A stretch of DNA of 64,000 nucleotides from Chitinophagaceae bacterium (GCA_947446645.1 CANFHA010000001.1:248001-312000); one strand, 5' to 3'; counted from the first letter of the stretch, positions 16,846 through 25,420 are shown. The notes: a model not told the origin generated them from the sequence alone. Program-made: numbers and translations.

Positions 16846-17341
16846 CAGCAGATCTTTTTACACCGTCGCTCTTACGCTGCGATCTCAGTGCATCTAAAAA
16901 ATAGCCTAACGGAACAAGGAGCATACCAAAGCACTCCCCATCTTCCTTGCCCAGGTGCTTATGGTGCATTTTATGCGCACGACGGATAGCTTTAAAGTAG
17001 AAATTGTCTGCGTTGCGCAAAATTTTAAACCGCTGGTGTATAAATATATCGTGCACTATAAAATATGCGAAACCATAGATGCAAATGCCAAGGCCAATGT
17101 AGAGAAACAATGTATGACTGGTATAAATGCCGAGCGCAAGGCTTATGATTCCCGGTATGGCAAAGATGACGAAGAAGTAATCGTTCTTCTCAAAAAACGA
17201 GGTAGGATTTTTGCGATGATGGTCCTCATGCAACTGCCACAGCAGGCCATGCATGATGTACTTATGGGCCAGCCATGCCACAGCCTCCATGCCAAAGAAA
17301 GTAAGGATAACTACCAGGGTATTAACCGGCCACATGTCCAC
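16838..17341 (-). CDS. crtZ: beta-carotene hydroxylase (fatty-acid-hydroxylase fold)
   Basis: A 167-residue membrane di-iron hydroxylase that adds 3-hydroxyls to beta-rings, giving zeaxanthin. All four histidine clusters are present: HKYIMH (26-31), HEDHH (38-42), HDIFIH (97-102) and HKMHHKH (123-129). Length matches CrtZ. The neighbourhood with crtB, crtI and lycopene cyclase supports CrtZ over a sterol desaturase. It overlaps the SRPBCC gene by 20 bases upstream and the cyclase by 8 bases downstream. Confidence 0.93.
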   Translation of the reverse strand: MDMWPVNTLVVILTFFGMEAVAWLAHKYIMHGLLWQLHEDHHRKNPTSFFEKNDYFFVIFAIPGIISLALGIYTSHTLFLYIGLGICIYGFAYFIVHDIFIHQRFKILRNADNFYFKAIRRAHKMHHKHLGKEDGECFGMLLVPLGYFLDALRSQRKSDGVKRSADA

Positions 17342-17810
17342 GTTCGTTTAGTTGTCCGAAGAAATTTTTTAAAGTCACCGCCCGGAAATCAAAAATCTGC
17401 TCCAGCTTGCTCTTCACCACCAGCGAATGCGCCAGGATGCCCAGCCAGCCTAAAGGTAAGCCGTATTTCACTTCGTCTGTCATTTTTACACCGCCTGCAA
17501 CGCTATGAAAGTGATGGGTATGCTCCCACAACTTGTATGGTCCTTTGATCTGCCTGTCGGTAAATGAATGGGGAGCAGAGACATCCACTATCTGGGTTAC
17601 CCATTTCATCTTGATATTCCAGAGTGGCTTCACCGTGTACTTTATGAGCATGCCGGAGTGTACCGGTTCATCTCCGAGTTCAGAAATTATGCTGAACCCC
17701 ATTTCCGGTGGCGTTATCTTATCCAGGTTCTTTGCCGAACTGAAAAAATCCCAGGCTTTTTCTATAGATATAGGTAAGTACTGCTCCCTGTATAGTGTGT
17801 ATACTTTCAT
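17322..17810 (-). CDS. SRPBCC (START/Bet v1-fold) protein in the carotenoid operon
   Basis: A 162-residue protein of the SRPBCC ligand-binding superfamily, similar to the group often labelled cell-division-inhibitor-like. It has IEKAWDFFSSAKNLDKITPP at the N-terminus and KWVTQIVDVSAPHSFTDRQIKGPYKLWEHTH split across the beta-sheet, then MTDEVKYGLPLG. These folds bind hydrophobic ligands. It overlaps crtB by 4 bases and crtZ by 20 bases, so it is firmly part of the operon. A carotenoid carrier or chaperone, or a ketolase/cyclase helper, is possible; no function is established here. Confidence 0.85.
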   Translation of the reverse strand: MKVYTLYREQYLPISIEKAWDFFSSAKNLDKITPPEMGFSIISELGDEPVHSGMLIKYTVKPLWNIKMKWVTQIVDVSAPHSFTDRQIKGPYKLWEHTHHFHSVAGGVKMTDEVKYGLPLGWLGILAHSLVVKSKLEQIFDFRAVTLKNFFGQLNERGHVAG

Positions 17811-18643
17811 AATAAATTCAATTGATGCCTGATCATTGACTGCAGCATAAGACCTATTTTTTTGTGATTGGGTATTCTTATCCTTGCCTGCAGGGCCTTT
17901 TCTGCAGGTATGTTCTTTATCATCAGAAAGAGCTTCCTGTAGTAGAAGTAGGCAAGGTAGACCCCTTTCCGTGATGATACCGGCAACTGCCTGATGCCGG
18001 CTAGCGCCTGCTCAAAATCGGACTCTATATCTTTCTGTATCTGCTCTTTCTCCCGCTCTGAGAAGCTGGTGAAATTTACGCCCGGGAAGTAGGTTCTTCC
18101 CAGCACCTCGTAGTCTGCATTAATATCACGCAGGAAGTTTACCTTTTGAAAAGCGGCACCCAGCTTCATGGCCGCCGGTTTCAACTGCCGGTAAAGCTGG
18201 TCATTGTTTTCCGTGAATACGTGCAGGCACATAAGGCCTACTACTTCTGCTGATCCTAATATGTACTGTTCGTAAGATGCAGTTGTATGTTTAGTGTGTT
18301 CCAGGTCAGCTTCCATGCTTTCGAAAAAACGCTCTATCAGCTCAAGTTCTATCCCATAAGCCCTTACTACGTGCTGAAAACTGTTAAGGATCGGGTTGAT
18401 GCTTATGCCATTTTTAATCGCTTTCCAGGTCTCTTCCTTAAACTCAGCGAGCAATACGGCTTTATCGTAAGCATGAAAGGAATCTACAATTTCATCAGCA
18501 AAACGCACAAAACCATAGATAGCATATACAGACTTATGCAGGTGCCGCCCCAGGAAGCGTATACCTAGCGAAAAGCTGGTACTATAGGCGTTTGTCGTTA
18601 TCTTACTGCACGAGTAAGATACATAGTCAAATAACTGTTTCAT
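17807..18643 (-). CDS. crtB: phytoene synthase
   Basis: A 278-residue squalene/phytoene synthase joining two geranylgeranyl diphosphates to phytoene, the first committed carotenoid step. Motifs: TSFSLGIRFL, the first Asp-rich site DEIVD (50-54), and the second site in NFLRDINADYEVLGRTYFP. Squalene synthase is the alternative family member; the adjoining crtI, crtZ and cyclase decide for CrtB. It overlaps crtI by 17 bases upstream and the SRPBCC gene by 4 bases downstream. Confidence 0.94.
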   Translation of the reverse strand: MKQLFDYVSYSCSKITTNAYSTSFSLGIRFLGRHLHKSVYAIYGFVRFADEIVDSFHAYDKAVLLAEFKEETWKAIKNGISINPILNSFQHVVRAYGIELELIERFFESMEADLEHTKHTTASYEQYILGSAEVVGLMCLHVFTENNDQLYRQLKPAAMKLGAAFQKVNFLRDINADYEVLGRTYFPGVNFTSFSEREKEQIQKDIESDFEQALAGIRQLPVSSRKGVYLAYFYYRKLFLMIKNIPAEKALQARIRIPNHKKIGLMLQSMIRHQLNLL

Positions 18644-20117
18644 GGTGTTTTTTTAGGTGATTTAGCAATTGTTCGGCGGCTATCTGGCCAGAAATAATGG
18701 CAGGCGGCATGCCAGGGCCAGGCACCGTAAGCTGGCCCGCGTAAAAGATATTTGCAGCCTTTTTGTTTTTCATTGAAGGTTTCAGCACTGCTGTCTGCCG
18801 CAAGGTATTTGCCAGACCGTAGGCATTGCCCCGATAGGCATGGTAGTCACTTACAAAGTCATTAATGCAATAGCTCTTTTTGTAAACGATGTGTGGCAAT
18901 ATGTCTTCTCCGGAGAATTGCTCCATACGCGCAACGATCATCTTAAAGTAGTGTTCACGTATCTCCTCCGTATCTTCAAGCCCAGGGGCTATTGGTATCA
19001 GTAAAAACAGGTTTTCCATACCTGCGGGTGCTACGGTCTTATCCGTTTTTGACGGGCAGCAGGCATAAAATAATGGATCAGAAGGCCACTTGGGTGTAGT
19101 ATATATCTCCAGAGAATGGTTATCCAGGCTGGCATCGAAAAACAGGTTGTGGTGAATCAGTTTGCCTATTCTTTTATTTACCCCAACATAAAATATGAGG
19201 CATGACGGAGCCATGGTCTTTTTGCTCCAGTATGCAGGGCTGTAGTTGCGGTAGGGCTTTTCCAGCAGATCCTGCTCTATGTGATGGTAATCGCCGGTGG
19301 CTATAAGGCCATCGAAAGAAAATTCACCCTTGCCGGTACTTATTTTTAACGACTTGTCCTCCTGCACCCGAATACCAGTCACCGGGCAATCCTTCACCAT
19401 TTCTACACCCAGGCTTTCGGCCAATGTTTCCATAGCCTTAGTGATCTGTACCATTCCGCCCATAGGGTACCAGGTACCCAGCGACAGGGCCGCATAGTTC
19501 ATGAGACTATAGAGGGCAGGCATTTGTTTGGCTGTAGCACCCAGAAACAGCACCGGGAACTCCATAAGCGCTATAAGCCTGGGGTCTTTGAAATAGCTGC
19601 GCACATGCGCACTCACTGACTTGAACAGCTGTAGTTTCAATGCTCCACTCAGCACCTCGGGAGTAGCAAATTCCAGCCATGAAAAAGCCGGCTTGTATAC
19701 CAGGCGTTTCATACCAATATCGTACTTGAATTTTCCCTCAGCAAGAAATTTCTTTAGTTTGTCAGCGCCCCCCTTTTCGGTTTGTTCAAATAGTTCGTAA
19801 ATATCATCCAGCTCTGCCGGCACTCTCATCACATCGTTCTTTCCAAATATCATCTGGAAGCCGGGGTCTAAACGCACAAGCTTGTAGTAGTCAGTGGTAT
19901 GCATTTTAAACTCGGCAAAGAAGCGCTCGAATATGTCCGGCATCCAGTACCAGCTAGGCCCCATATCAAATGTGAAACCGTGCTCTGAGAATGCCCGGGC
20001 CCTGCCGCCTGCACTGCTGTTCTTCTCAAAAAGCGTGATACCACGCTGCTGCTTTGCCAAAAAGCTCGCGGCCGATAAGCCGGCAAATCCGCCCCCTATC
20101 ACTGCTACTTTGCTCAT
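18627..20117 (-). CDS. crtI: phytoene desaturase
   Basis: A 496-residue FAD-dependent CrtI-type desaturase turning phytoene into lycopene. The N-terminal dinucleotide-binding motif is VAVIGGGFAGLSAASFL, followed by LFEKNSSAGGRARAF. The C-terminal family signature is FYAGQLTVPGPGMPPAIISG. Length is typical (490-510). Its ATG overlaps the stop of the CarH-like regulator by 4 bases, so regulator and enzyme are translationally linked. Confidence 0.95.
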   Translation of the reverse strand: MSKVAVIGGGFAGLSAASFLAKQQRGITLFEKNSSAGGRARAFSEHGFTFDMGPSWYWMPDIFERFFAEFKMHTTDYYKLVRLDPGFQMIFGKNDVMRVPAELDDIYELFEQTEKGGADKLKKFLAEGKFKYDIGMKRLVYKPAFSWLEFATPEVLSGALKLQLFKSVSAHVRSYFKDPRLIALMEFPVLFLGATAKQMPALYSLMNYAALSLGTWYPMGGMVQITKAMETLAESLGVEMVKDCPVTGIRVQEDKSLKISTGKGEFSFDGLIATGDYHHIEQDLLEKPYRNYSPAYWSKKTMAPSCLIFYVGVNKRIGKLIHHNLFFDASLDNHSLEIYTTPKWPSDPLFYACCPSKTDKTVAPAGMENLFLLIPIAPGLEDTEEIREHYFKMIVARMEQFSGEDILPHIVYKKSYCINDFVSDYHAYRGNAYGLANTLRQTAVLKPSMKNKKAANIFYAGQLTVPGPGMPPAIISGQIAAEQLLNHLKKHHETVI

Positions 20118-20995
20118 AAAAAATTAAGCAGGCTGCCCGCCCCTGTTAAGTAAATGATGTTCTTTAGTTTATGTTTGTTCTCAGGAAACAGCTCTGCATT
20201 GCCCGCTACGAACAATGAGGCCTTATCTCCCATTTTCGATAATTTTTTCAGCTGTGCCTCCACTTCCTCTACTGGCCGTATATGCACATAAAACAGCAGC
20301 AGGTATTTAGGATTTACCGCAGGTACTATCTGCTCAATATTTTCCAGTGGTACATTCTGGCCCAGGTATACTGTTGCATAACCCTTTGAGCGGATGATGT
20401 AGTTGGCAAACAACAGTCCGATTTCGTGCCACTCATCGGGCGGCAGGAAAAGCAGGAACGTTTTACTCTTCTTTGTTGGTGGCATCAGACCGTCGGTCGC
20501 AGCCATCAGCTTTCGCTTTATAATGCTGGAGGCAAAATGCTCCTGTATAGGGGCCGACTTGCTGATATTCCATAGTATACCCACTTTACTTAGGAAGGGG
20601 TATACAACGTTTACAATGGTATCATATATCCCGAAGCGTGTTACCGCTGCAGAAAATATTTTTTCAAATGCCTGCTCGTCAAAAGCAAGCATAGACTTTA
20701 CAAGATCATTTATATAGCCGGCGCACATGCTGTCTGTGGCCACATCTGGGGCCTGCAGCTCTATCATGCCATTCAGTTCCTCCTCTGTAAGCGCAGCGAT
20801 CTTTGATATCTTCTCGCCCCGGGCCAGCAGCGTGCTTACATTGAGCAACTTCTTCACCTGGGCATCGTTATAGCTGCGCCTGTTGGTATCTGTGCGGTCA
20901 GGCACTATAAGCGCATACCTCTTCTCCCATATTCTTATAGTATGCGCTTTTATCCCTGTCATCCGTTCCAGCTCGTGAATTTGATACGACTCCAT
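20114..20995 (-). CDS. MerR-family regulator with B12-binding domain (CarH/LitR-like photoreceptor)
   Basis: A 293-residue regulator. Residues 1-70 form a MerR winged helix (YQIHELERMTGIKAHTIRIW). Residues ~85-170 form a four-helix bundle with W142-x9-E152-H153, the Wx9EH cap motif over adenosylcobalamin in CarH. Residues ~178-293 form a Rossmann B12-binding domain with E188-W-H190-x-x-G193, matching ExHxxG with His190 as lower axial ligand. In characterised CarH, the dark AdoCbl tetramer represses crt genes and light releases it. Its place inside the carotenoid operon suggests autoregulated, light-induced pigment synthesis. Light dependence itself is inferred. Confidence 0.88.
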   Translation of the reverse strand: MESYQIHELERMTGIKAHTIRIWEKRYALIVPDRTDTNRRSYNDAQVKKLLNVSTLLARGEKISKIAALTEEELNGMIELQAPDVATDSMCAGYINDLVKSMLAFDEQAFEKIFSAAVTRFGIYDTIVNVVYPFLSKVGILWNISKSAPIQEHFASSIIKRKLMAATDGLMPPTKKSKTFLLFLPPDEWHEIGLLFANYIIRSKGYATVYLGQNVPLENIEQIVPAVNPKYLLLFYVHIRPVEEVEAQLKKLSKMGDKASLFVAGNAELFPENKHKLKNIIYLTGAGSLLNFL

Positions 20996-21011
20996 TATTA
21001 TTTCCCCGGGG

Positions 21012-21719
21012 TTAAAGATTTAAATAATTAAGAAATTCATTTTTCGTTTCCTCCATCAAAAACCTGCCACCATAAAACGAAGTGACCGTAGATGACCGGG
21101 TGTCTTTTATACCTCTTGCACATACGCACAAATGCCGCGCATAGATGACCACGGCAATATCCTTTGTGCCAAGTATCTGCTGCAGTTCGCTGCCTATTTG
21201 CATTGTGAGCCGCTCCTGCACCTGTGGCCTTTTTGAAAAGTATTGTACTATCCTATTCAGTTTAGAGAGCCCGATTATCTTACCATCAGAGATGTAAGCA
21301 ATATGCGCCCTTCCATAAAATGGGACAAAATGATGCTCACAGTTGCTGAAAAGGGTAATATCCTTTTCCACCAGCATCTGCCCATATTTGTAGCTGTTCT
21401 CAAACAGTGTTATACTTGGCTTTGCTGCCGGATCAAGACCTGAGAAAGTTTCATTTACATACATCTTGGCTACACGCAGTGGCGTGCCATCCAGGCTGTC
21501 ATCCTGTAAATCCAGTCCCAGCGTTTCCATTATTTCCCTGAAGTGGTACTCTATCTTCTTTATTTTTTCCGAGTCTGTAAGATCGAAGGCATCAGGCCGC
21601 ATCGGGGTATCATGCCCGGTAAAAATATGGTCGTCTCCTGCCTCCTCTATGGCTGCTTCGTTTATTCCAGGCACTTCTCCATTATTACCCACCCGGGCCA
21701 GTGTATTTCTCTCTCTCAT
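21012..21719 (-). CDS. folE: GTP cyclohydrolase I
   Basis: A 235-residue FolE turning GTP into 7,8-dihydroneopterin triphosphate. Zinc and catalytic motifs are SNCEHHFVPF and ARHLCVCARG, with KNRIVQ-like LSKLNRIVQYF and QERLTMQI. About 45 extra N-terminal residues (acidic, His/Asp-rich) precede the conserved domain. It is the first gene of the carotenoid operon, 16 bases before the CarH-like gene. FolE genes are known partners of LitR/CarH regulons, where a pterin may supply photolyase or another light response; no photolyase is in this window. Confidence 0.94.
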   Translation of the reverse strand: MRERNTLARVGNNGEVPGINEAAIEEAGDDHIFTGHDTPMRPDAFDLTDSEKIKKIEYHFREIMETLGLDLQDDSLDGTPLRVAKMYVNETFSGLDPAAKPSITLFENSYKYGQMLVEKDITLFSNCEHHFVPFYGRAHIAYISDGKIIGLSKLNRIVQYFSKRPQVQERLTMQIGSELQQILGTKDIAVVIYARHLCVCARGIKDTRSSTVTSFYGGRFLMEETKNEFLNYLNL

Positions 21720-21843
21720 ATGTAGTGATTCCTATCGGTAACCTTTGCATTCGCCTTTTACGAATTGTATGGATTTTTTTAATCGGGACCTATACCGTTC
21801 AGTTTATCCATGCAAAATCTACAGGTTTCGAATGTTGAACGAA

Positions 21844-21874
21844 GGTAAGTATATTTTTGTTTAAAAAACTTACC
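21844..21874. promoter_or_regulatory. inverted repeat in the carotenoid operon leader, candidate CarH-like operator
   Basis: GGTAAGT (21844-21850) and ACTTACC (21868-21874) are perfect 7-base inverted arms separated by 17 AT-rich bases. The site lies just downstream of the minus-strand -7 element at 21886-21893 and about 125 bases before the folE ATG, a position suited to a repressor blocking initiation or elongation. The long spacer fits MerR-family dimer sites, but no consensus was tested. Confidence 0.4.
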
Positions 21875-21885
21875 AATAATCTAAA

Positions 21886-21893
21886 CAAAATTA
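21886..21893 (-). promoter_or_regulatory. candidate -7 element of the carotenoid operon
   Basis: The minus strand reads TAATTTTG, a perfect TAnnTTTG, 167 bases before folE. No -33 TTG at normal spacing is visible, which would suit an activator-dependent or alternative-sigma promoter. A one-mismatch competitor, TACCTTCG, lies at 21839-21846. Confidence 0.4.
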
Positions 21894-22048
21894 AAATCAG
21901 CATTCTGGTTCCCTGGCAGCGTTCATTAGAAATTAGCTCAGCAGACCGCAGCCCGGTGGCCTTGAATTGTTATATGGATGAACGAAGGGCACTGTGATAT
22001 GGCATGATTTTTTACAATTTCGGGTTTAGGTGTTTAAATCCGAAAACT

Positions 22049-23332
22049 ATGAAATATAATGTATTCTCTCTTGCAGCCACATTGCTGTTGTGTAATGCTG
22101 TTTATAGCCAGACAAGCTTGAAGAGTGGCCCGCGTGCCGATACACTTTCGCTGGAAAAATCAGGAAAATCAGTAAAGAATTTCAGTAAAGTAGTTGGCTG
22201 GAAAGACGGTGAGACACCACTGGCACCGGCAGGTTTCTCAGTTACAAAATATAGCGGCGGTCTGGAAAATCCGCGGAAGATGTATGTGCTGCCAAACGGT
22301 GATGTGTTGGTGGCGGAAGCAGCAACAATAAACAGTGGTATTAAAAAAGCCGGCGCGGTGATAGTAGGCGCTGCTAAGTCTGAAAACCAGCATGTGAGTG
22401 TGAAAAGAATTACCCTGCTGCGCTACACTAAGGGCACAGGCATGGCAGACGTAAAAGAAATATTTCTTGAAAACCTGGAGCAGCCATTTGGTATGTTGCT
22501 GCTGGATGGATGGCTTTATGTAGCCAACACTAACTCGCTCATACGCTATCCTTACAAAACAGGACAAACAAAGATGACGGCTAAAGGTGAAAAAATACTG
22601 GACCTGAATGGCAACGGCCGCCACTGGACCAGGAACCTGCTGGCGAGTGAAGACGGTAAGAAGATATACATAGCAGTAGGCTCCAGCAGCAATATTGCTG
22701 AGCATGGTATGGACAAGGAAAAGATGAGGGCCAATATACTAGAGATAAACAGGGACGGTTCCGGACTGAAAGTATTTGCCAGCGGCCTGCGCAATCCGGT
22801 AGGTATGGCATGGTACCCCGGCACGCATACGCTATGGGCTACGGTAAATGAGCGTGATGAGCTGGGCGACAACCTGGTACCGGATTACTTTACTAAAGTG
22901 AAGCCGGGTGGCTTTTATGGCTGGCCTTATAGCTACTGGGGGCAGCATGTAGATACCCGTGTAAAAGACCAGAAGCCTGAGCTGGTAAAGAAGGCCGTAG
23001 TGCCTGATCTGAGCCTGGGCAACCATGTAGCACCACTAGGTATGGCGTTTTATACTAAGAGCACTTTCCCCGCAAAATATCACAATGGCGCTTTCATTGC
23101 AGAACACGGATCGTGGAACAGCTCCAAGCTACAGGGATACAAGGTAGTTTTTGTACCCTTCAGCAATGGCGAACCGGGCAAGCCTGAGGATTTCCTCACC
23201 GGGTTTATAGCCGACCCTAATGGAATAGAAGTGCATGGCCGCCCCGTGGACGTAGTGCAACTTGCCGATGGCTCTATGCTGGTATCAGATGATGTCACCA
23301 ACATCATCTGGAGGGTTACTGCCACCAAATAA
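22049..23332 (+). CDS. glucose/sorbosone dehydrogenase family protein (PQQ-type beta-propeller)
   Basis: A 427-residue periplasmic six-bladed beta-propeller of the soluble glucose/sorbosone dehydrogenase family, typically PQQ-dependent. It has a signal peptide (MKYNVFSLAATLLLCNAVYSQ). Family motifs: ENPRKMYVLPNGDVLVAEA, IYIAVGSSSNIAEHGMDKE, FASGLRNPVGMAW and GFYGWPYSYWG. ATG 22049 is chosen for the signal peptide over an upstream in-frame ATG at 22004. A TonB-dependent receptor follows after 24 bases, probably in one operon. The sugar oxidised is not known. Confidence 0.9.
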   Translation: MKYNVFSLAATLLLCNAVYSQTSLKSGPRADTLSLEKSGKSVKNFSKVVGWKDGETPLAPAGFSVTKYSGGLENPRKMYVLPNGDVLVAEAATINSGIKKAGAVIVGAAKSENQHVSVKRITLLRYTKGTGMADVKEIFLENLEQPFGMLLLDGWLYVANTNSLIRYPYKTGQTKMTAKGEKILDLNGNGRHWTRNLLASEDGKKIYIAVGSSSNIAEHGMDKEKMRANILEINRDGSGLKVFASGLRNPVGMAWYPGTHTLWATVNERDELGDNLVPDYFTKVKPGGFYGWPYSYWGQHVDTRVKDQKPELVKKAVVPDLSLGNHVAPLGMAFYTKSTFPAKYHNGAFIAEHGSWNSSKLQGYKVVFVPFSNGEPGKPEDFLTGFIADPNGIEVHGRPVDVVQLADGSMLVSDDVTNIIWRVTATK

Positions 23333-23356
23333 TTCCTCCATCCTTCCAAACAGCTC

Positions 23357-25420
23357 ATGAACAAATGTTGCCTCACTGCTCTGTTTAGCATATTATTTGT
23401 CACAAGGCTCCTGGGGCAAAGTGATTCAATCCCTTCATCGGGCGCAGCAGACAGCGCTAAGGCCTTACCGCTGGTAACCGTGCATGCCTACGAGCAACAT
23501 GGATCAATTCTTACCACTGCCGCTGCCGTCAGCACGGTCAACTCCGCTCACCTAAGCAGGTATGACCACACAAGTATACTCCCTGCGGTGAATACAATAC
23601 CCGGCGTACGCATGGAAGAGCGCTCGCCGGGCAGCTACCGGTTTGGTATAAGAGGTAGTGCGCTGGAGTCGCCGTTCGGTGTGCGCAACATCAAGGTATA
23701 TTATAATGGCATACCGTTTACTGATCCCAGCGGCGGTACTTATCTTAACCAGCTTGGGTTTTATAACATGCAGTCGCTGGAAATAATAAAGGGCCCGGGC
23801 AGTAGCTTATATGGTGCCGGCACAGGCGGTGTATTGCTTATAAACAGCATACCTGACCAGTGGAGGGCAGGTGCGGAAATAAACTTTACTGCAGGCAGCT
23901 ATGGACTTATGAACACTGAGGGCGAAATCAGGTTTGGAGATAGCAGCAGAAATGTGGTACGCTACCAGCACCTGGCTGCCGATGGATACAGGCAACAGTC
24001 GGCAATGCGGAATGATATTATTTCGTGGGATGCCGTTATGCGCCAGGGTAGTAAGGGTAAGCTTAGCGCACACTTTTTCTATGGAGATCTTCAGTATCAA
24101 ACTCCCGGCGGACTAACCCTTTCTGAATATAATGCCGATGCACGGCAGGCAAGACCTGGCACGGCTGCAACTCCGGGCGCCATACAGGCTAAAGCAACGA
24201 TATACCAGCAAACTTTCCTTGCAGGATTTAGCAACAGGCAGCAGCTCACGCCGCACTGGACAAATACTACCACACTCTATGGCGACTATTCAAGACAATT
24301 GAACCCTAACCTTCGCAATTACTCCCGCACTTCCGAGCCCAACTTTGGCGGCAGAACGGTGTTTTCTTATGAGCTCTATACACGCAGATCTGCACTACAA
24401 TGGGTCACCGGAGCCGAAGCACAGCAGGAATATGCACAGAACAAAACCTACAACAATGTAAATGGCAATCCACAGCTGCTACAGGCGGACCAGGAAATAA
24501 CGAACGGGCAGGTAATGGGATTTACCCAGCTCACATGGCGCATATCAAAATGGGTATTTACAGGTGGTGCAAGTATAAACAGGCTGAGTGTTGATTTAAA
24601 AACGTTGTCCGGCGCTGTACCCACAGATGCAGCCAGAAAGTATAATAACCAGGTCGCGCCCAGGATTGCTGCACTGTACCGGCTTACTGATTATGCATCT
24701 GTGTACATCACAGCTGAAAAAGGCTTTTCTCCCCCTACCATTAGTGAACTGGCACCCACGGGCAGTGCCGCTAACCTGGAATTAAATCCTGAGCAGGGAT
24801 GGAATTATGAGGCAGGCTTTCGCGGATATTTTTTAAAAAACAGACTATACTACGATGTAAATATCTTCTATTTCAGCCTGCAGCAGACAATAGTGCAGCG
24901 GAGGGATTCTTCGGGTGGGGATCATTATCTCAATTCGGGCAGTACGCGGCAGGCAGGCGCTGAGGTATTACTGAAATACATGCTTTCATCGGCTATGCTG
25001 CCTAATTCCTTTTTCCGGGTTGGGTATTCCGGCTATTCATTCCAATACGATCATTTCGTGCAGCTGGCGGCCGACTATTCAGGAAAAAAAATGCCCGGCA
25101 CACCCGCCAATACCATTTCCGCAGGCGCATACCTCGCCAGTAAGTTTGGCCTTTACCTGGATGTGAATTATTATTTCTGCGATAGGATCGCCCTTAACGA
25201 TGCTAACACGGCATTCAGCAATGCCTACCACCTGCTCGGCAGCAGGATTGGCTACAAGCTGGAGCGCCACAAGTATAGCTTAGCTATTTTTGCAGGAGCC
25301 AACAATATGCTTAACCAGAAATATAGCCTCGGTAATGATATCAATGCCGTAAATGGCAGGTATTACAATGCTGCTGCACCTATCAATTATTTTGCCGGGT
25401 TGTCTTTGGGGGTATTTTAA
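23357..25420 (+). CDS. TonB-dependent receptor
   Basis: A 687-residue outer-membrane receptor. Signal peptide ~1-20 (ending LLGQ). The plug domain spans ~40-150, with TIPGVRMEERSPGSYRFGIRG and IIKGPGSSLYGAGTGGVLLINS. A 22-strand-type barrel follows, with the C-terminus ending in an aromatic pattern (FAGLSLGVF). It lacks the N-terminal carboxypeptidase-like domain of SusC proteins, so it resembles siderophore/cofactor receptors (FecA/PqqU-like) rather than glycan importers. Lying 24 bases after a PQQ-type dehydrogenase, it might import PQQ; that is inference. Confidence 0.93.
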   Translation: MNKCCLTALFSILFVTRLLGQSDSIPSSGAADSAKALPLVTVHAYEQHGSILTTAAAVSTVNSAHLSRYDHTSILPAVNTIPGVRMEERSPGSYRFGIRGSALESPFGVRNIKVYYNGIPFTDPSGGTYLNQLGFYNMQSLEIIKGPGSSLYGAGTGGVLLINSIPDQWRAGAEINFTAGSYGLMNTEGEIRFGDSSRNVVRYQHLAADGYRQQSAMRNDIISWDAVMRQGSKGKLSAHFFYGDLQYQTPGGLTLSEYNADARQARPGTAATPGAIQAKATIYQQTFLAGFSNRQQLTPHWTNTTTLYGDYSRQLNPNLRNYSRTSEPNFGGRTVFSYELYTRRSALQWVTGAEAQQEYAQNKTYNNVNGNPQLLQADQEITNGQVMGFTQLTWRISKWVFTGGASINRLSVDLKTLSGAVPTDAARKYNNQVAPRIAALYRLTDYASVYITAEKGFSPPTISELAPTGSAANLELNPEQGWNYEAGFRGYFLKNRLYYDVNIFYFSLQQTIVQRRDSSGGDHYLNSGSTRQAGAEVLLKYMLSSAMLPNSFFRVGYSGYSFQYDHFVQLAADYSGKKMPGTPANTISAGAYLASKFGLYLDVNYYFCDRIALNDANTAFSNAYHLLGSRIGYKLERHKYSLAIFAGANNMLNQKYSLGNDINAVNGRYYNAAAPINYFAGLSLGVF

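Larger units (their letters stand above)
21720..22048. other. 329-base divergent regulatory gap between folE and the sugar dehydrogenase
   Basis: No gene was found here on either strand. The gap holds the start region of the carotenoid operon (see 21844-21893) and the leader of the dehydrogenase gene at 22049. No tRNA, riboswitch-like or hairpin-terminator structure was recognised. Confidence 0.6.
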
